Below are positions 4,966 to 7,334 of a DNA stretch of 7,334 nucleotides, piece by piece. The DNA is from an uncultured Alphaproteobacteria bacterium (lineage in GTDB: Bacteria; Pseudomonadota; Alphaproteobacteria; Puniceispirillales; Puniceispirillaceae). The DNA lies in NCBI GenBank assembly GCA_937924895.1, contig CALEYP010000067.1:1-7334 (forward strand). Reading direction: 5' to 3'. Made by a program: the position numbers and the translations under genes. The notes under the pieces are model-generated. The model was not told where the DNA came from. It did no database searches and saw only the letters and a list, made by a program, of their open reading frames with translations. Every line of letters starts with the position of its first letter. Positions within the stretch are counted from its first letter, which is position 1.

Positions 4966-7334
4966 TTAATTCGCTAGAAGTGATAGCGGGCCAATCGTGT
5001 CGTCATCGGTATCTGCCGCTGCGAGAGGCTGACCATCAAGTGGTGCCTCTTCTTCAGCTGTTTCTTCCTCACTCTCTTCATCTAACTCATCAGCTGCTGG
5101 TACTGGTGTTGCTGTTGGCGCAAGGAGAGGCAAACCAATCTCAATGATATTATCTGTGGCCACCTGAACAGGACCAATCGCAGATGTTTCACGGATTGTG
5201 AATGTTTCGGCAAATTCAGTGGCAAGCGCATCATCCGCGATCCCGAAGTTCCGCGCGACATCTTGCAATGTTACTTCTGGCGCTTCGCCTGCAGCAATCT
5301 GAATGGCGCGGTTACTGTTCTGGATCGCCTGTGTGACACGTGACGCTGAGACAGGGTCAATGGCAACAGACCCTGCATTATTCGCTGTCTGGATAAAGTT
5401 ACCAACAATTTGCTCTGATGATTGCTGCGGGTTCGCCAATACAAATGGCAGGCGATAGAAGGTCAAAACACCATCACAATCAACAGACGGGTTGTTATAA
5501 CTAAATGTGAAATTCAGGATGCTGTTGGCATTCCCAATGAAGCTTGGCAGACCCGTACAACGGTAATCTTCTGAGCGCTGACCGGCTAGCAAAGCCCCAT
5601 CAGAGAAATAGTCATTATCATTGGCGGCAAGTAACCATTCATTTGGTGACAAGTTGTTGTCACGCAAGCGCCCAATACGAGCATCAAAGTCACCTGACGA
5701 TACAAAGACATCATCTTTGATATTGGCATCAGTGATGGTAAAGGCATTTGTTAGCGGCGCATCAAACGCGGCACTATTGGCATATAGACGTCTAACATCA
5801 ATGCCTGCCTCTGCCTCGATACCAAGCATTGTGCCAACCGCTCTTGCCCCTTCATTCTTACCTTGAAGGAAGAGTTGCAAACGCTCTGACCCGTTATAAT
5901 CAATGCGATTTATATTGGCATATTCATGGATATTCAGACGAATATCGCCATTGCTATCTAGCTTGATATCGGCATTTGAATTACCGCCATCTTGGATACG
6001 GTTTGCCAAGATAGATACCGCACAGCCAACCTGGTTAGGCTGGCAATCATCGCCATTGGTGCTGATCAAGCCTGTTACAGTTACAGTGTCACTTGCCTCA
6101 ATACGTGTGACACCTGAGCCAACATTAATCACAGCTGTATCTTCTAATGTGACGTTTTGGTTAAGCAAATTATCCATATCAATGGTCAGATTGCCACCAG
6201 CTGTTGTGAGGCTTGTGCCTGCCAAAATAGATAGATTATCAGCGGCTTGGGCAAAGACATTCCCGCCTTCGGTGCTAATCGTGCCAGAAACATTAATGTT
6301 GCTACCGGCGCGCAGATTTAATAGGGCCCCATTCGTATTCACACCGCCGACACCCTCGAGGTTCAAGCTCTCAAATGAGCGGAATGTAATGTCATTGCCA
6401 TCAGTATCAAAGCTACCAGTCGCGCGGAGGTTTGACCCTACAGCCACATCAAGCTCACCCGCCAAATCAGCACCAGTCATGCGTAAATTCTGACCAAGCG
6501 GGCCAAAGAGCCAAGCCCCATCATTGGCTGAGGTGACAGTGAATGTCGAATTATCATAATTCACTGATGCGACATCTAACGCCTTGCCGATCTTGGCCGA
6601 TGTATTATCACCAGCAACAGGCGCAATCCCGATTGAATTCACAGCTGTCAGGGCCACATCTTGGCCTTTGATATCCATGATACCGTCATCTTCAAAATCA
6701 ACAATGCGGTCAGGGCTTGTCAGATTGATGGTCGATGGCGAATAGATCTGGCCGACATTAATGTCATCTGTCATTTCTTCCAGCCAGATGCCATTCATGG
6801 CACGCGCAGTTAGCTTAGAGGCCGCGCCTAACTCTGTTCTAAAGACTTTATCTTCAGTACCAATTTGACCTGCGGCTGATTCAATCACTGCATTTTGCGA
6901 GGTCAAGACCGTGCCGTTATCTGAGCGGATATTGAAGATATCACCATTTACCTTCAAACGCACTTCACCAGCTGCCTGCAATGTATTGATGTTCAATGAG
7001 CTTTCACCACCGATGAAAGCATAGCCTGTTGGCGCAGTAATCGTTACCACTGAGGCATTATCAATTGTTTCAATATCCAGATCTTCACGTTGAGTCAGCG
7101 TAATAATATCTGTCACTTGATCATGCTCAACATCATCGGATTCCGCGGCGGCCAATTTAATCTTCGACGCATTATCCAATGTGCCATCTGAGATAGACTG
7201 CAATGTAAAGTTATCGACATCTGTGAAGGTACCAATATTACCGCTTGTGACAGTCAGGGTCACATTGTCGGCCTTAATATTCGGCGCTTCAATAAAGGCC
7301 GTTGTATCAGTCGTCTCTTTAAAGGCTTCGTTCG
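4966..7334 (-). CDS. Large beta-helical surface protein, filamentous haemagglutinin-like, 5' partial
   Basis: The frame is open to the right edge, so 788 C-terminal residues are visible and the true start lies outside. The GTG at 7263 is internal, because 23 more codons upstream read without a stop. About the first 500 visible residues are short strands rich in Asn, Asp, Gly, Thr and Val, with phrases such as GYAFIGGESSLNINTLQAAG, GDIFNIRSDNGTVLTSQNAV and NLTIDMDNLLNQNVTLEDTA. These are typical of right-handed beta-helix exoproteins secreted by two-partner or autotransporter-like routes. Cysteines are confined to two sites: CQPNQVGC (DNA about 6017-6055), and a pair in RCTGLPSF and PSVDCDG (about 5470-5560). 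A globular region follows. The last ~55 residues hold a proline stretch and a Glu/Asp-rich run. No beta-barrel domain is seen at the C-terminus, which argues against a classical type V autotransporter. A role as adhesin is inferred only from fold, and no TpsB partner is visible. Confidence 0.75.
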   Translation of the reverse strand, partial: NEAFKETTDTTAFIEAPNIKADNVTLTVTSGNIGTFTDVDNFTLQSISDGTLDNASKIKLAAAESDDVEHDQVTDIITLTQREDLDIETIDNASVVTITAPTGYAFIGGESSLNINTLQAAGEVRLKVNGDIFNIRSDNGTVLTSQNAVIESAAGQIGTEDKVFRTELGAASKLTARAMNGIWLEEMTDDINVGQIYSPSTINLTSPDRIVDFEDDGIMDIKGQDVALTAVNSIGIAPVAGDNTSAKIGKALDVASVNYDNSTFTVTSANDGAWLFGPLGQNLRMTGADLAGELDVAVGSNLRATGSFDTDGNDITFRSFESLNLEGVGGVNTNGALLNLRAGSNINVSGTISTEGGNVFAQAADNLSILAGTSLTTAGGNLTIDMDNLLNQNVTLEDTAVINVGSGVTRIEASDTVTVTGLISTNGDDCQPNQVGCAVSILANRIQDGGNSNADIKLDSNGDIRLNIHEYANINRIDYNGSERLQLFLQGKNEGARAVGTMLGIEAEAGIDVRRLYANSAAFDAPLTNAFTITDANIKDDVFVSSGDFDARIGRLRDNNLSPNEWLLAANDNDYFSDGALLAGQRSEDYRCTGLPSFIGNANSILNFTFSYNNPSVDCDGVLTFYRLPFVLANPQQSSEQIVGNFIQTANNAGSVAIDPVSASRVTQAIQNSNRAIQIAAGEAPEVTLQDVARNFGIADDALATEFAETFTIRETSAIGPVQVATDNIIEIGLPLLAPTATPVPAADELDEESEEETAEEEAPLDGQPLAAADTDDDTIGPLSLLAN

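Noticed and set aside
5903..6493. Plus-strand open frame of 196 codons
   Set aside because: It is antisense to the beta-helical protein, which has a coherent composition. The plus-strand translation shows no domain and has no ribosome site.
7263..7263. GTG as the start of the large surface protein
   Set aside because: The frame continues open through 23 codons to the window edge with similar composition, and a beta-helical exoprotein should start with a signal peptide, which is absent here.
7245..7266. TGTGA and TCACA arms resembling a CRP binding site, of interest because of the nearby cyclase
   Set aside because: The arms are separated by 9 bases rather than 6, and the site is deep inside the coding region of the large surface protein.

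Overview
The window looks like a chromosomal segment of a Gram-negative proteobacterium of moderate GC content. Three things suggest this: a HAMP-linked inner-membrane phosphatase with a periplasmic sensor region, a Sec-exported TPR protein, and a very large beta-helical surface protein of the filamentous-haemagglutinin type. Gene style hints at an alphaproteobacterium, possibly a marine one, but no rRNA or housekeeping marker is present, so this is only a guess. No tRNA, rRNA, CRISPR array, insertion sequence or phage gene was seen.

Region 1 (1-4181) is a complete SiaABC-type partner-switching module. A SiaB-like kinase (5' end outside the window), a SiaC-like small phosphoprotein and a class III nucleotide cyclase form a tight plus-strand operon. 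The SiaC gene follows SiaB by 11 bases, and the cyclase start overlaps the SiaC stop as ATGA. A 101-residue alpha/beta-barrel-like protein comes next, after a short AT-rich gap with a candidate promoter. The SiaA-like PP2C/SpoIIE phosphatase is convergent on the minus strand and carries an added PAS domain.

In the Pseudomonas aeruginosa system, SiaB phosphorylates SiaC, SiaA dephosphorylates it, and unphosphorylated SiaC activates the diguanylate cyclase SiaD. Here the position of SiaD is taken by a class III adenylate/guanylate cyclase-type enzyme with a helical, coiled-coil-like N-terminus. The likely reading is that the same kinase/phosphatase switch controls a 3',5'-cyclic mononucleotide instead of c-di-GMP. 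This is the main finding of the window. The cyclase also has non-canonical substrate-selecting residues (Gln and Thr), so its product cannot be read from sequence.

Region 2 (4182-4371) is an AT-rich divergent intergenic stretch without a convincing promoter. Region 3 (4372-7334) holds a small exported TPR protein convergent with a large beta-helical surface protein. The latter enters from the right edge and ends in a cysteine-containing region and a proline/acidic tail. A hairpin with a T-rich flank lies between these two genes.
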